Below the pieces are notes generated by a model. That model had not been told where the DNA came from and did not search any database. It was given only the letters and a program-made list of their open reading frames with translations. Both the position numbers and the translations under genes were made by a program. This document shows positions 34,721-42,867 of a stretch of 64,000 nt of DNA, in pieces (position 1 is the stretch's first letter; each line of letters begins with the position of its first letter). The stretch covers positions 1 through 64,000 of the forward strand of contig CAKSAK010000004.1 in assembly GCA_934435205.1 (NCBI GenBank), in the 5' to 3' direction. Source of the stretch: an uncultured Ruminococcus sp. GTDB lineage: Bacteria > Bacillota > Clostridia > Oscillospirales > Ruminococcaceae.

Positions 34721-35935
34721 TTTATATAAATGAAAACGTGATGTTTCCTAATGCGTTATCTTCGAGCTTTGCCGTAATATTGCCAATCAAGTACTAACGC
34801 ATTTGTGCGTTCCGCTGATTTTATCTTTAAAACAACTTGAGCTATTGCTTTTTTAGGGCGAATGTGATACAGAAAATAAACAACTATTATTTGCATTAAA
34901 ACGATAAATCTTCTTCATTTGTAATATAAGAAGTGGTGCTTTCTTATCTCTGCGTATATATCCATTGTGATTATCATCTTTTTTCGCCTCAATAACTTTG
35001 ATAACACTTATGCTATCTCTATTATACAGGATTTTTAAATTTAGTGGTACACTTTTAGTTTAGCATATACATTATATTATAATGAGTAGCTTATTCTTCT
35101 TTTTTTTATTTATTTGCTTACTTATTATAGCTTTATGTTTATATAAATGAAAACTTGTTGTTTTATAATGCATTATCTTTTAGAATTACAGCAATATGGT
35201 CAATCAAGCACTAACGCATTTGTGCGATCCGCTGATTTTATCTTTGAAACTACATGAGCTATTGCTTTTTTAAGGCAAACGTGATATGGAAAAGAAACAA
35301 CTATTATTTGCATTAAACTGATATATCTTCTTCCTATATAATATAAGAAGTGGAGCTTTCTTTTTATATTTATTATAATGAGTAGCTTATTCTTCTTTTT
35401 TATTTGCTTATTTACGTAACTTTGTTTTAATATATGAAAAAATAGTGTTATCATAATGCTTTGCCTGCAATGCCACTAAGAATAAGCTTATACTTATAAG
35501 TTTGTATAATCCGCTGATTTTATCTTTAAAACTACTTGAGCTATTGCTTTTTTAGGGCGAATGTGATACAGAAAATAAACAACTATTATTTGCATTAAAA
35601 CGATATATCTTCTTCCTTTATAATATAAGAAGTAGTGCTTTTCTTCTTATATTTATTATAATGAGTAGCTTATTCTTCTTTTTTATTTATTTGCTTATTT
35701 ACTTAGCTTTGTTTGAATATATGAAAAATAGTATTATCATAATGCTTCGGCTGCAATGCCACTAAGAATAAGCTTATAAGTTTGTATAATCCGCTGTTTT
35801 TATCTTTAAAACTATTTGAGCTATAGCTTTTTTATGGCGAATGTGATACAGAAAATAAACAACTATTATTTGCATTAAAAAGATATATCTTCTTTATTTA
35901 TAATTATAAATAGTGTCTTTACCGTTCTTAGGGAA
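34721..35935. repeat. Four tandem long non-coding repeats
   Basis: The core that begins CCGCTGATTTTATCTTTAAA occurs at 34812, 35229, 35511 and 35791 (spacings 417, 282, 280). About 150 nt downstream of each core start is conserved, including GAGCTATTGCTTTTTTA, AACAACTATTATTTGCATTA and ATATCTTCTT. A flanking block TTTATATAAATGAAAAC at 34721 recurs at 35138 and, diverged, near 35426 and 35711. No frame is conserved across copies. The array lies directly downstream of the serine recombinase gene. Confidence 0.75.
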
Positions 35936-37537
35936 CTAATCAAAGTTTTCTAAATCAATAACACCGACGCCAACAAAGTAAACATCAACGTTATAGTTTC
36001 TGTTTTTCCGTGTACCAACGCCTTCATAGACTTTGATACGCTCCACTAAGCTGTGTAGAACGTCATAGTTAAGCGTTTCCACACACTCATATTTTGACAC
36101 GATCGAGAAAAAGTGATTAACATCACTACTCGATTTTTTTATTTTTACGGCTTCTTCGTTTAATTCAATCCTTTGGGATTTCAATGAATTTTGCTTTTTT
36201 GCATTTTCTTCCGAAAGCAGAATGAATACTTCTTGACTTACATTTCCTTTGAGTTTGTCCATATAAAGCAAGCTCAACGTGTTTTGTAATTCATCAAGTT
36301 CAAGATTTAATGCAGAAAGTTCTTTCTCAATCTGAGCAAGGCGTTTAGCATTACTGCTAATGATCTGATTGCTCACGATCGCCTTAAAATGCTCAAAGTC
36401 TTTGTTTGCAAACAATACGACTTTTTTAATTTCGCACAAAACCAATTCGGCAAGCTTGCTTTCTGTGATATAATGCGCTGAACATTCTTTTATCTGTTTT
36501 GCGTATCCGCTACACAAATAGTGATTATACCGCACATTGTTTCTGCTTCGCCGGATATACATTATTCGTCCGCAATCTGAGCAATAAGCAAGGCGTTCAA
36601 AAAGAGCCGGCTCGGTAAATCTTGTATGTCGAACCTTTTTATCTCGAATTTCTTTAGCTTTCTTGAAAGTTTCACGATCAATAATCGCTTCGTGAGTGTT
36701 AGGAAATATTTTGTAATCTTCCCTATCTTTCCGAGTTATCTTTTTGGACTTGTAGAACTTCTTTTCAGTTTTGAAATTCACGGTGTCGCCGCAATATTCT
36801 TGATGATCAAGAATCTCGCTTACTGTTGCTGTTGTCCATAGACAAGGTTCTAGTTCAGCATATGAACCCTTGCGAATATCTCCACGATACGCTCTGGGCG
36901 ATAGAACTTTGTTTGCAAAAAGATAATTTGCAATGTACTGCACGCCCTTATTTTCGTAGGCAAATAATCGAAAAATCAGTCTTACGTTTTCAGCCGCCGG
37001 TTCGTCTACAATCCATTGCTTTTGCTCGTCTTTTTTGTATCCATAGATCGGATTCGGGCTAAGTCGTTTTCCTGCGTTGCCTTTGCTCTGAATCACAGCT
37101 TTTTGTTTCTTTGAAATATCCCTTGCATACCAGTCATTCATTAGGTTATGAAACGGAAGAAAATCCATTCCCATACCTTCCTTGGAATTAACGTTGTCTG
37201 TAACAGCTATAAACTCAACTTCGTACTGTGCAAATACAATTTCTGTGTAGTATCCGGACATAACATAATCACGACCGAAACGAGAAAGGTCTTTCACAAT
37301 AACTGTGCTTACCAATCTGTTTTGTATGTCATCAAGCATTGAGCGAAAACCAGCTCTTTCAAACGTCGTTCCACTCACACCATCATCGACATAGTACTTG
37401 CAATTCATAAATCCGTTTTTGTTCGCATATTCTGAAAGAATTGCTTTTTGGTTTTTGATACTATTACTCTCACCATTTAATTCATCATCTTGACTTAGTC
37501 TGCAATAGAGAGCCGTTATTTTTTCTGCTGTTTGCAC
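35936..37537 (-). CDS. Large serine recombinase (TnpX/Tn4451-like)
   Basis: The protein of about 533 aa has an N-terminal resolvase domain with the nucleophile at Ser15 (ALYCRLS), DGVSGTTFERAGF and VIVKDLSRFGRDYV. A recombinase domain follows (NPIYGYKKDE), then a zinc ribbon (AYCSDCGRIM...CSGY) and a coiled coil near 410-480. GTG 37537 is chosen because AAGGAGG lies 8 nt upstream; an ATG 27 codons earlier would overlap the promoter. Such enzymes excise and insert Tn4451/Tn5397-like elements. Together with the tyrosine recombinase this suggests one element nested in another. Confidence 0.92.
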   Translation of the reverse strand: MQTAEKITALYCRLSQDDELNGESNSIKNQKAILSEYANKNGFMNCKYYVDDGVSGTTFERAGFRSMLDDIQNRLVSTVIVKDLSRFGRDYVMSGYYTEIVFAQYEVEFIAVTDNVNSKEGMGMDFLPFHNLMNDWYARDISKKQKAVIQSKGNAGKRLSPNPIYGYKKDEQKQWIVDEPAAENVRLIFRLFAYENKGVQYIANYLFANKVLSPRAYRGDIRKGSYAELEPCLWTTATVSEILDHQEYCGDTVNFKTEKKFYKSKKITRKDREDYKIFPNTHEAIIDRETFKKAKEIRDKKVRHTRFTEPALFERLAYCSDCGRIMYIRRSRNNVRYNHYLCSGYAKQIKECSAHYITESKLAELVLCEIKKVVLFANKDFEHFKAIVSNQIISSNAKRLAQIEKELSALNLELDELQNTLSLLYMDKLKGNVSQEVFILLSEENAKKQNSLKSQRIELNEEAVKIKKSSSDVNHFFSIVSKYECVETLNYDVLHSLVERIKVYEGVGTRKNRNYNVDVYFVGVGVIDLENFD

Positions 37538-37589
37538 GATATTTTCCTCCTTACTTTCTGCAAACAGGCTATGATAATCAACTGTATTT

Positions 37590-37618
37590 ATTATACCACA
37601 AACGCCATTTACTTTCAA
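37590..37618 (-). promoter_or_regulatory. Promoter TTGAAA-17-TATAAT for the serine recombinase
   Basis: On the minus strand, TTGAAA (37618-37613) and TATAAT (37595-37590) are 17 nt apart. The promoter lies about 55 nt upstream of the GTG start. Confidence 0.75.
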
Positions 37619-37813
37619 GCTTTAATACGCTAAAATCTCGTGCGAGAGCAAAAAAATTTTTCAGATGTTCTTCAATATTTTTTTGTCAAGTTGCTTTTTG
37701 GGAATTATTTCGATAAGTTCCTCTATAAGTAATACCGAGATTTTTCGCCATAATGCAACCAAAACAGGATTATTTTTGACAAATTTCGCAACTTTTGTAG
37801 ACTTGCACAAAAG

Positions 37814-38221
37814 TCACTTTCCTAGTCTGTGCAGTTTGACAAGAGTTTGAAGCATATCAAGGCACTTATTAATTCTCTTTCTGCAAGCCTGTCTGCTTAT
37901 CCCGTGTTTTCTCCCGATTTCCGTAAGAGTAACCCCTTCTTCAAGATAATATTCGACAACAAGTCTGTGTCCGGCTGGATCAATAAGCCGCAAGTCCTCC
38001 AAAGCTTCATAAAGAGCTTGGCAGGACTTTTTTGTTTCTTCGCTCTGCTTCCAGCTCATATAGGCTGCATATGATAGCCCCCAGTCGCAGTCAGAACCAC
38101 AAGTTAAGACATTGTTACGCCGTCTAAGCTCCGCTTCACGTTCACGCTCATAGCGTTCACGCCTTTTCATAATCTTGACCCATCGACTAATATCATCGGA
38201 ATAATCTTTATCAGTCTGCAT
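37814..38221 (-). CDS. Sigma-70 region 4-like HTH regulator
   Basis: The 135-aa protein starts MQTDKDYSDDISRWV, has a highly basic stretch (KRRERYEREREAELRRR) and ends in a helix-turn-helix EGVTLTEIGRKHGISRQACRKRINKCLDML, as in sigma-70 region 4. ATG 38221 is supported by CGGAGG about 11 nt upstream. Small sigma-like proteins of this kind are frequent in Clostridia conjugative elements, where they control element genes; the target here is unknown. It is transcribed toward the serine recombinase gene. Confidence 0.7.
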   Translation of the reverse strand: MQTDKDYSDDISRWVKIMKRRERYEREREAELRRRNNVLTCGSDCDWGLSYAAYMSWKQSEETKKSCQALYEALEDLRLIDPAGHRLVVEYYLEEGVTLTEIGRKHGISRQACRKRINKCLDMLQTLVKLHRLGK

Positions 38222-38284
38222 AATTCTTCTTACCTCCGAATTATGCAGGCTGGCTAATTTAATTCTAATGCGATTATACCACAT

Positions 38285-38694
38285 TTTTTCAGTAAGTACA
38301 ATGATTTTACAAAAATGCAGTTGTTAATTTTCTGTAAACTATCATAAAAGTACGAAACTTTGGTTGCGTTTTACGATTTTTCATCGGCTATAAATAATAG
38401 AGGGACTTTTGTATACCTAGACTTGTAAAACAGATAAAATAATTTCGATAACCGAAATTAAAAAAAGGCTGTAAGCCTGAAATTTCAAAACCGCCCGTTT
38501 AGGGTGGTTTCAAAAACAGCAAGCACCGACATTTGTGCCACAAATGTCTGAATTTCCAAAAATTCAGCTTGTTAGGGCGAACCCTAAGACCCCGAAAATG
38601 TTCAGAGAAATATCTAATTGAAAAATTAATATTTCTCTGAACAAAGAATTTACGGCAAAGCCGAAAAAAGAATACAATGCTAAAGCAATAAAAT
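38285..38694 (+). other. Candidate origin of transfer (oriT) region
   Basis: No gene is present. Several inverted repeats lie directly upstream of the mobC/relaxase genes: AAACCGCCC/GGGTGGTTT, ACATTTGTG (38529-38537)/CACAAATGT (38539-38547), CTGAATTT/AAAATTCAG, a GC-rich GGGCGAACCC followed by TAAGACCCC, and a perfect 14-bp pair GTTCAGAGAAATAT (38600-38613)/38629-38642. This arrangement next to a MOBP-type relaxase is typical of oriT; the nic site is not proven. Confidence 0.5.
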
Positions 38695-38727
38695 ATGTAT
38701 TTTTTATTAAGCGAGGTAAAAAAGCAA

Positions 38728-39066
38728 ATGGATAATAGCAGAAATAATATTGTTAAATTCCGAGTTGACGATGTGGAATTAGAAGTTCTAATTACTAAGA
38801 TTAAACTTGCAAGGTGTAAAAGTATGAGCGATTATCTTCGTCGAATATCGCTAGGCGGTAGAATTGTAAATGTTGATACAAGTGAATTTACCGAAATGAA
38901 AAAGGTGATGAAAAATGCTGCGGATAACATAAACCAAATCGCAAAACTAGCAAATTCTCAGAAGTCGATTTATGTAGATGATATTGAAGAAATACAGAGA
39001 AAGGTTGATGAGATATGGCAACAACAAGCATACATTCTATCTCTACTACGCAAGCTAGAGCGTTAG
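38728..39066 (+). CDS. mobC: MobC-like relaxosome accessory protein
   Basis: The protein of about 112 aa has an N-terminal ribbon-helix-helix-like part (NIVKFRVDDVELEVLITKIKLA...SMSDYLRRISLGG) and a helical C-terminus (NINQIAKLANSQ) matching MobC/MbeC-type proteins, which open oriT for the relaxase. ATG 38728 follows GAGG by 11 nt; an ATG 33 nt upstream is the alternative. It overlaps the relaxase gene by 52 nt, so expression is coupled. Confidence 0.8.
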   Translation: MDNSRNNIVKFRVDDVELEVLITKIKLARCKSMSDYLRRISLGGRIVNVDTSEFTEMKKVMKNAADNINQIAKLANSQKSIYVDDIEEIQRKVDEIWQQQAYILSLLRKLER

Positions 39067-40412
39067 CGTATATCATAAACGAAAACAAAACGAATGGCGG
39101 TATGCTTGTTGATTCATTTATGTGTTCCAGAAACCCAGATGAAGCAGAGAAAGATTTTTCACGCATTCAGAACTACATCGGTACTGGAAGAAGTAAGGTG
39201 CTTGCTCAACACATAGTTCAGAGCTTCAAACCTAATGAAGTCACACCTGAAAAAGCATTTGAGATTGGCAAGGAACTATGCGACAGATTATTGAAAAATC
39301 AGTATCAATATGTGTTGGCAGTTCACACCGATAAAAAGCATATACATTGCCATATAGTTTTTAATAATACTAATCTGGAAAACGGTAAAAGTTTTGCATA
39401 TTTAGAGGACAGGGGCAAAAAGAAATCTTGGGAAACTTTACGAAAAATCAGCGATGAATTGTGTAAGGAAAATGGTTTATCAATAGTGCAAGACCCCGAT
39501 AAAAATAAGGGCAAAAGTTGGTACGAGTGGGACAAAAATAAGCAAGGGCAATCGTGGAAAACCAAGCTAAAATTCGCACTTGATGAATGTATAATGCAGA
39601 GTGCAGATTTTGAGGAATTTATTCAAAACGCCAAAAACAAAGGCATTGAAGTTTCGTATAATCCGGAGCATAAAATTGATCTAAAATTCCGTATGCAAGG
39701 ACAAGAAAAATGGAGCAGAGCAAAGACACTTGGCTGGTATTATGAAACGCCACAGATCAAAAGGCGTATTGAGCAATACAACTATTTCAAACAAGGTGAA
39801 TATGGACGTCGGCAAAAGACGAAGATCATTGACACATCAAGCGATAAAATCCAGTCAAGTAAAGGGCTTGAGCGGTGGGCAAACATACAAAATATGAAAG
39901 AAGCTTCAAGGGTTATCAATATACTTACCAGTCAAGGTTTAAGCAGCACCGATGAAATAGAAAACAAGGCTATCTCAAATTTCACAGAAAGAGTGAACTT
40001 GGTCAATAATCTCAACTCATTGAAGAATAGTATAGACGATATTGATGAGCAGATAAAGAACCTAAGACTTTTCCGAAAGTACAAGCCTATTAACGAGGAA
40101 TACAATTCTCAGAAGTCTGATAGGAAGAAAGCGAAATATGAGGAAACACACAGCCTTGAGCTTAAGAAATTTCACAAGGCTGGACAATATTTGACGGAAA
40201 AATTCCCGGATAAAAAGCTGCCGAAAGAAGAAGTTTTGCAAAAACGTAAGGCGGAATTAATAGAGCAAAGAAATACCGCCAATTCTCTGTATTGCGAAAT
40301 CAAGGAAAAGATCAAAGACCTTGACTATGCGAGAACGGCGGTTAATGATTATCTTGAAAATGAACGTGAGAATACTCTCAAACGAGCTAAGAAAAAAGGT
40401 GATCTTGAATAA
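39015..40412 (+). CDS. mobA: MOBP-type relaxase
   Basis: The 465-aa protein begins MATTSIHSISTTQARALAYI and has an N-terminal relaxase domain with a GTGRSK segment and the metal-binding histidine triad HTDKKHIHCHIVFNN (His109, His111, His113). It continues into a long charged coiled-coil C-terminus. It nicks oriT through a Tyr and stays covalently bound to the transferred strand. The stop is immediately next to that of the convergent regulator gene (zero gap). The absence of a coupling protein in the window fits mobilization, or transfer genes located beyond it. Confidence 0.88.
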   Translation: MATTSIHSISTTQARALAYIINENKTNGGMLVDSFMCSRNPDEAEKDFSRIQNYIGTGRSKVLAQHIVQSFKPNEVTPEKAFEIGKELCDRLLKNQYQYVLAVHTDKKHIHCHIVFNNTNLENGKSFAYLEDRGKKKSWETLRKISDELCKENGLSIVQDPDKNKGKSWYEWDKNKQGQSWKTKLKFALDECIMQSADFEEFIQNAKNKGIEVSYNPEHKIDLKFRMQGQEKWSRAKTLGWYYETPQIKRRIEQYNYFKQGEYGRRQKTKIIDTSSDKIQSSKGLERWANIQNMKEASRVINILTSQGLSSTDEIENKAISNFTERVNLVNNLNSLKNSIDDIDEQIKNLRLFRKYKPINEEYNSQKSDRKKAKYEETHSLELKKFHKAGQYLTEKFPDKKLPKEEVLQKRKAELIEQRNTANSLYCEIKEKIKDLDYARTAVNDYLENERENTLKRAKKKGDLE

Positions 40413-40730
40413 TCAGAATGGTGTTTCATCATCTGATGTTTCTTCTGAATTATTTCTTACATACTCGTCATTGGCTTCAATTTCAGCCATATAGCATTCG
40501 ATAGCGTTATTGATAAATTCATTCATACTCATATTTTGTTTTGCGACATATTCTTTCAGTTCTTCACGTTTGCCTTTAGGGACGTAAAGCGTAACACGAT
40601 CATAATTTTTGTCACGGTATTTTGTATTTGTCCTTGATCTGACTGTTTGCTTGCAGTCATCGCAAACACCGGACCGATTAACAGCACTTTCATAGTAATT
40701 GCCACAATTCTTACAGCGGACTGTATACAT
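40413..40730 (-). CDS. Zinc-ribbon plus ribbon-helix-helix regulator
   Basis: The 105-aa protein starts with four-Cys metal-binding motifs (VRCKNCGNYY, GVCDDCKQTV). It then has an Arc/MetJ-like sequence DRVTLYVPKGKREELKEYVAKQNMSMNEFINNAIECY and ends acidic, DDETPF. The second half is the usual DNA-binding fold of plasmid regulators. It is divergent to the maintenance operon, and palindromes of the form ACAATGN4CATTGT overlap the promoters between them, which suggests it is the local repressor. Confidence 0.7.
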   Translation of the reverse strand: MYTVRCKNCGNYYESAVNRSGVCDDCKQTVRSRTNTKYRDKNYDRVTLYVPKGKREELKEYVAKQNMSMNEFINNAIECYMAEIEANDEYVRNNSEETSDDETPF

Positions 40731-40784
40731 TAAATCACCTCATATTTTTTTATTTCTACAAGTCGTAAAACAATGACACTACTG

Positions 40785-40813
40785 ATTATATCACAAGAGG
40801 TCAAGACTGTCAA
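40785..40813 (-). promoter_or_regulatory. Promoter TTGACA-17-TATAAT for the RHH regulator
   Basis: On the minus strand, TTGACA (40813-40808) and TATAAT (40790-40785) have a 17-nt spacer. A degenerate operator, ACAATGACACTACTG, lies at 40770-40784, at the predicted start point. Confidence 0.8.
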
Positions 40814-40857
40814 TATAAACGGCATTATTAAATTTCTGTAAACATTATAAATCCCTA

Positions 40858-40914
40858 TTGACAATGCTGTCATTGTGTGATATATTTGTTGTAGTAAAAC
40901 AATGACGGCATTGT
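40858..40914 (+). promoter_or_regulatory. Maintenance-operon promoter with two palindromic operators
   Basis: TTGACA at 40858-40863 and TATATT at 40881-40886, 17 nt apart. Palindrome ACAATGCTGTCATTGT (40861-40876) fills the spacer, and ACAATGACGGCATTGT (40899-40914) lies just after the start point. Both share ACAATG-N4-CATTGT, a good operator pair for a ribbon-helix-helix repressor. Confidence 0.75.
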
Positions 40915-40937
40915 TTAAAAAGAAAGGATTGATTGTC

Positions 40938-41201
40938 GTGAAAAAGGCTGATATGGAAAAACGTTCTCGTCGTTGGATTGAAGTCCATTAAAAAAATGTA
41001 GAAGAATCTATTGATAAGTATGCTAATGGTAAGATTAGTTTTAATTATGTTTCTGCTAAATTTGATGATTTTTCATCAATTATAATGGCTTATGATGTTA
41101 TAGAACTTCTTTCAAAGTCTGAAATTACTGATTTTCAAATTCGCATTGATGTTTTGCGTAATAAGTTTTATAACGTTCGTTCTACTTATTATTCAATTTA
41201 A
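40938..41201 (+). pseudogene. Small element gene with an in-frame TAA at codon 18
   Basis: From GTG 40938 (AAAGGA upstream) the frame reads MEKRSRRWIEVH, then TAA at 40989-40991. It goes on in the same frame with KNVEESIDKYANGKISF and DDFSSIIMAYDVIELLSK to a stop at 41199-41201, 87 codons in all. The downstream part has normal amino-acid composition and no start of its own at the beginning. It is either a nonsense-mutated gene or a stop that is read through. The product is not recognised. Confidence 0.6.
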
Positions 41202-41214
41202 GGGGGTGACTTAT

Positions 41215-41517
41215 ATGTACAGTGATAGATACAATTACCGAGAGTATGCTTGTACTCGTGAAGAAATCTTAAAACGTAAGACGTTTCCGTTTGTAATAAA
41301 TAATGATGAGTTTGCAGATTATTGTTTCGCAAAATTTCAAGCAGAATTTACTACTGCAAGATTGATCAAATATGCCGGCAATCAGTATATTTGCTTTGAT
41401 GATAGAGCCGCAAGAAAGGTTTATAAACAATTATCGGAAGAACTCCATAAACTCACCCAGAAAGAAAAAGAACTAAGAGAATTTATTGACGCAGAATTCC
41501 AGAGTAATATAGAATAG
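41215..41517 (+). CDS. Hypothetical protein of the element
   Basis: The 100-aa product from ATG 41215 (AGGGGGTGA 5 nt upstream) starts MYSDRYNYREYACTREEILKRK, contains many aromatic residues, and ends in a charged helix (LHKLTQKEKELREFIDAEF). No family is recognised. It lies in the operon behind the 40858 promoter. Confidence 0.6.
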   Translation: MYSDRYNYREYACTREEILKRKTFPFVINNDEFADYCFAKFQAEFTTARLIKYAGNQYICFDDRAARKVYKQLSEELHKLTQKEKELREFIDAEFQSNIE

Positions 41518-41530
41518 GGGGGTATAAGTT

Positions 41531-41815
41531 ATGGCAAAAAGAATTATTTCTGATGACACAATTACAAACGAGGTTATTACAAGGCTAAAGGAGGAGAAAC
41601 TCCGTGACAAGTGGGCGGCATTCGCTATTTCAAAAGAGCATTCTGAAATCAGCAATGCAACAGAGTACATTATAAAATGCGAACCAGAGTTGAGAGACTG
41701 GATCGAAAGCTTCATTCCATATATGGAGCATAAAACCAATAACAACTTAATAGACGATATCATAAAAGACTATTTTGGAGAAGAATTTTATAGAGAGGAC
41801 GTTGTTCCTTTTTAA
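41531..41815 (+). CDS. Hypothetical protein of the element
   Basis: The 94-aa charged protein MAKRIISDDTITNEVITRLKEEK... has an acidic C-terminus REDVVPF and follows AGGGGGG 14 nt after the previous gene. The ending VPF resembles the C-terminal tip of the SSB encoded next, which could reflect binding to the same partners; that is inference. The family is not recognised. Confidence 0.6.
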   Translation: MAKRIISDDTITNEVITRLKEEKLRDKWAAFAISKEHSEISNATEYIIKCEPELRDWIESFIPYMEHKTNNNLIDDIIKDYFGEEFYREDVVPF

Positions 41816-41883
41816 TAATTTAAAAAAGCAACTTTTTATCCACCGGATACAAAGTGAGATAATCAAAAACAGGAGGAATTTTT

Positions 41884-42324
41884 ATGTTGAACTATGTAAT
41901 GATGTTGGGAAGACTTACGGCAGAACCGGAGCTGAGAACAACGGAAAGCGGCAATGACTTTGCTACATTCTCGATTGCTGTACAGCGACCAAAGCCAAAG
42001 GACGGTGAAGCAGCAGCTGACTTCTTTAACTGCATTGCTTGGCAGAGCCGTGCGAAAATCGTGACAGAATGGTATCACAAGGGTGATATGATAATGCTTG
42101 TCGGCACACTCCGTAATCGCCGCTGGGTAGATAAAAACGGTAATAATCGTATTTCAGAACAGATCGTTATAAAAGAAATTCACTTTACCGGCAGCCAAAA
42201 GAAAAGTGAAGCGGCTTCAAATCTTCCTGCTACGCCAGACACTCTTGACGATTTCACCGTTTTGTCAGAAAGTGACCTTGCAGAGTTTGAAGATGTCTTA
42301 GATGATGACGGCGTTCCGTTTTGA
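41884..42324 (+). CDS. ssb: Single-stranded DNA-binding protein
   Basis: The 146-aa protein has an OB-fold starting MLNYVMMLGRLTAEPELRTT, then FATFSIAVQRP, FFNCIAWQSRAKIV and GDMIMLVGTLRNRRW. It has a flexible acidic tail ending DVLDDDGVPF, the SSB interaction tip (DDDIPF-like). It protects single-stranded DNA during transfer or replication of the element. AGGAGG precedes the ATG. Confidence 0.95.
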   Translation: MLNYVMMLGRLTAEPELRTTESGNDFATFSIAVQRPKPKDGEAAADFFNCIAWQSRAKIVTEWYHKGDMIMLVGTLRNRRWVDKNGNNRISEQIVIKEIHFTGSQKKSEAASNLPATPDTLDDFTVLSESDLAEFEDVLDDDGVPF

Positions 42325-42338
42325 TAGTGGGAGGGCTT

Positions 42339-42599
42339 ATGGTACAGATTACTGCAAAACACATTAAAAGAACAAATGATATAAAATCAACAAAGGTTGA
42401 AACTTCACTATCAGGAAGTTTCGTTGACATACTTACAGAACTTGCTTCTGGGGTAATTGCTGTTGTTAATGAGATTACCGAACCATTGCCCACAGAGGTC
42501 AAATTAAAAGTAACACAGGATTTTATTACAGATGTTTATGTAAATATCGTTGAAGGAAATAAAGGAGGAATTGAGGAATATGGTGAAAGTAAGAATTGA
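42339..42599 (+). CDS. Hypothetical protein
   Basis: The product of about 86 aa from ATG 42339 (GGGAGG 4 nt upstream) reads MVQITAKHIKRTNDI...SLSGSFVDILTELASGVIAVVNEI. It is not recognised. An upstream TTG overlapping the ssb stop is less likely. It overlaps the following gene by 20 nt. Confidence 0.55.
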   Translation: MVQITAKHIKRTNDIKSTKVETSLSGSFVDILTELASGVIAVVNEITEPLPTEVKLKVTQDFITDVYVNIVEGNKGGIEEYGESKN

Positions 42600-42855
42600 G
42601 GGTTTACCCGAAGAAGTCGAGAAGTTTGCAGAAAAGCTAAAAAAGGACGGATATGTTTTCTTGCAGGAAAGCAGCAATTATCCGAATAGAAATTCGGATA
42701 ATGTTCGCAGATACGTTGATATAAAGGTAGAAAAATATATAGGAGAAAGTAAAAATAAAATCACAGGTATGGGAGGCGCATTTTCTGTCAACATTGCAAA
42801 GTATTGCAGCAATGACAAGTACGCCATTGATATAAAAGGTGAGAAAAATATATAG
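42580..42855 (+). CDS. Small DUF3970-like protein
   Basis: The product of about 91 aa from ATG 42580 (GAGG 3 nt and GGAGG about 12 nt upstream) starts MVKVRIEGLPEEVEKFAEKL, then YVDIKVEKY near 50. The N-terminal strand-helix resembles DUF3970; I am not certain. It ends just before the ParA ribosome binding site, so ParA translation may be coupled to it. Confidence 0.55.
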   Translation: MVKVRIEGLPEEVEKFAEKLKKDGYVFLQESSNYPNRNSDNVRRYVDIKVEKYIGESKNKITGMGGAFSVNIAKYCSNDKYAIDIKGEKNI

Positions 42856-42867
42856 GAGGAAGAAAAA

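Noticed and set aside
35200..35454. 84-aa minus-strand ORF in the tandem repeats
   Set aside because: The frame is not conserved in the other three copies, so it is unlikely to be a gene.
40413..41201. Classical toxin-antitoxin pair formed by the RHH protein and the interrupted gene
   Set aside because: The genes are divergent, the second has an internal stop, and it resembles no known toxin.
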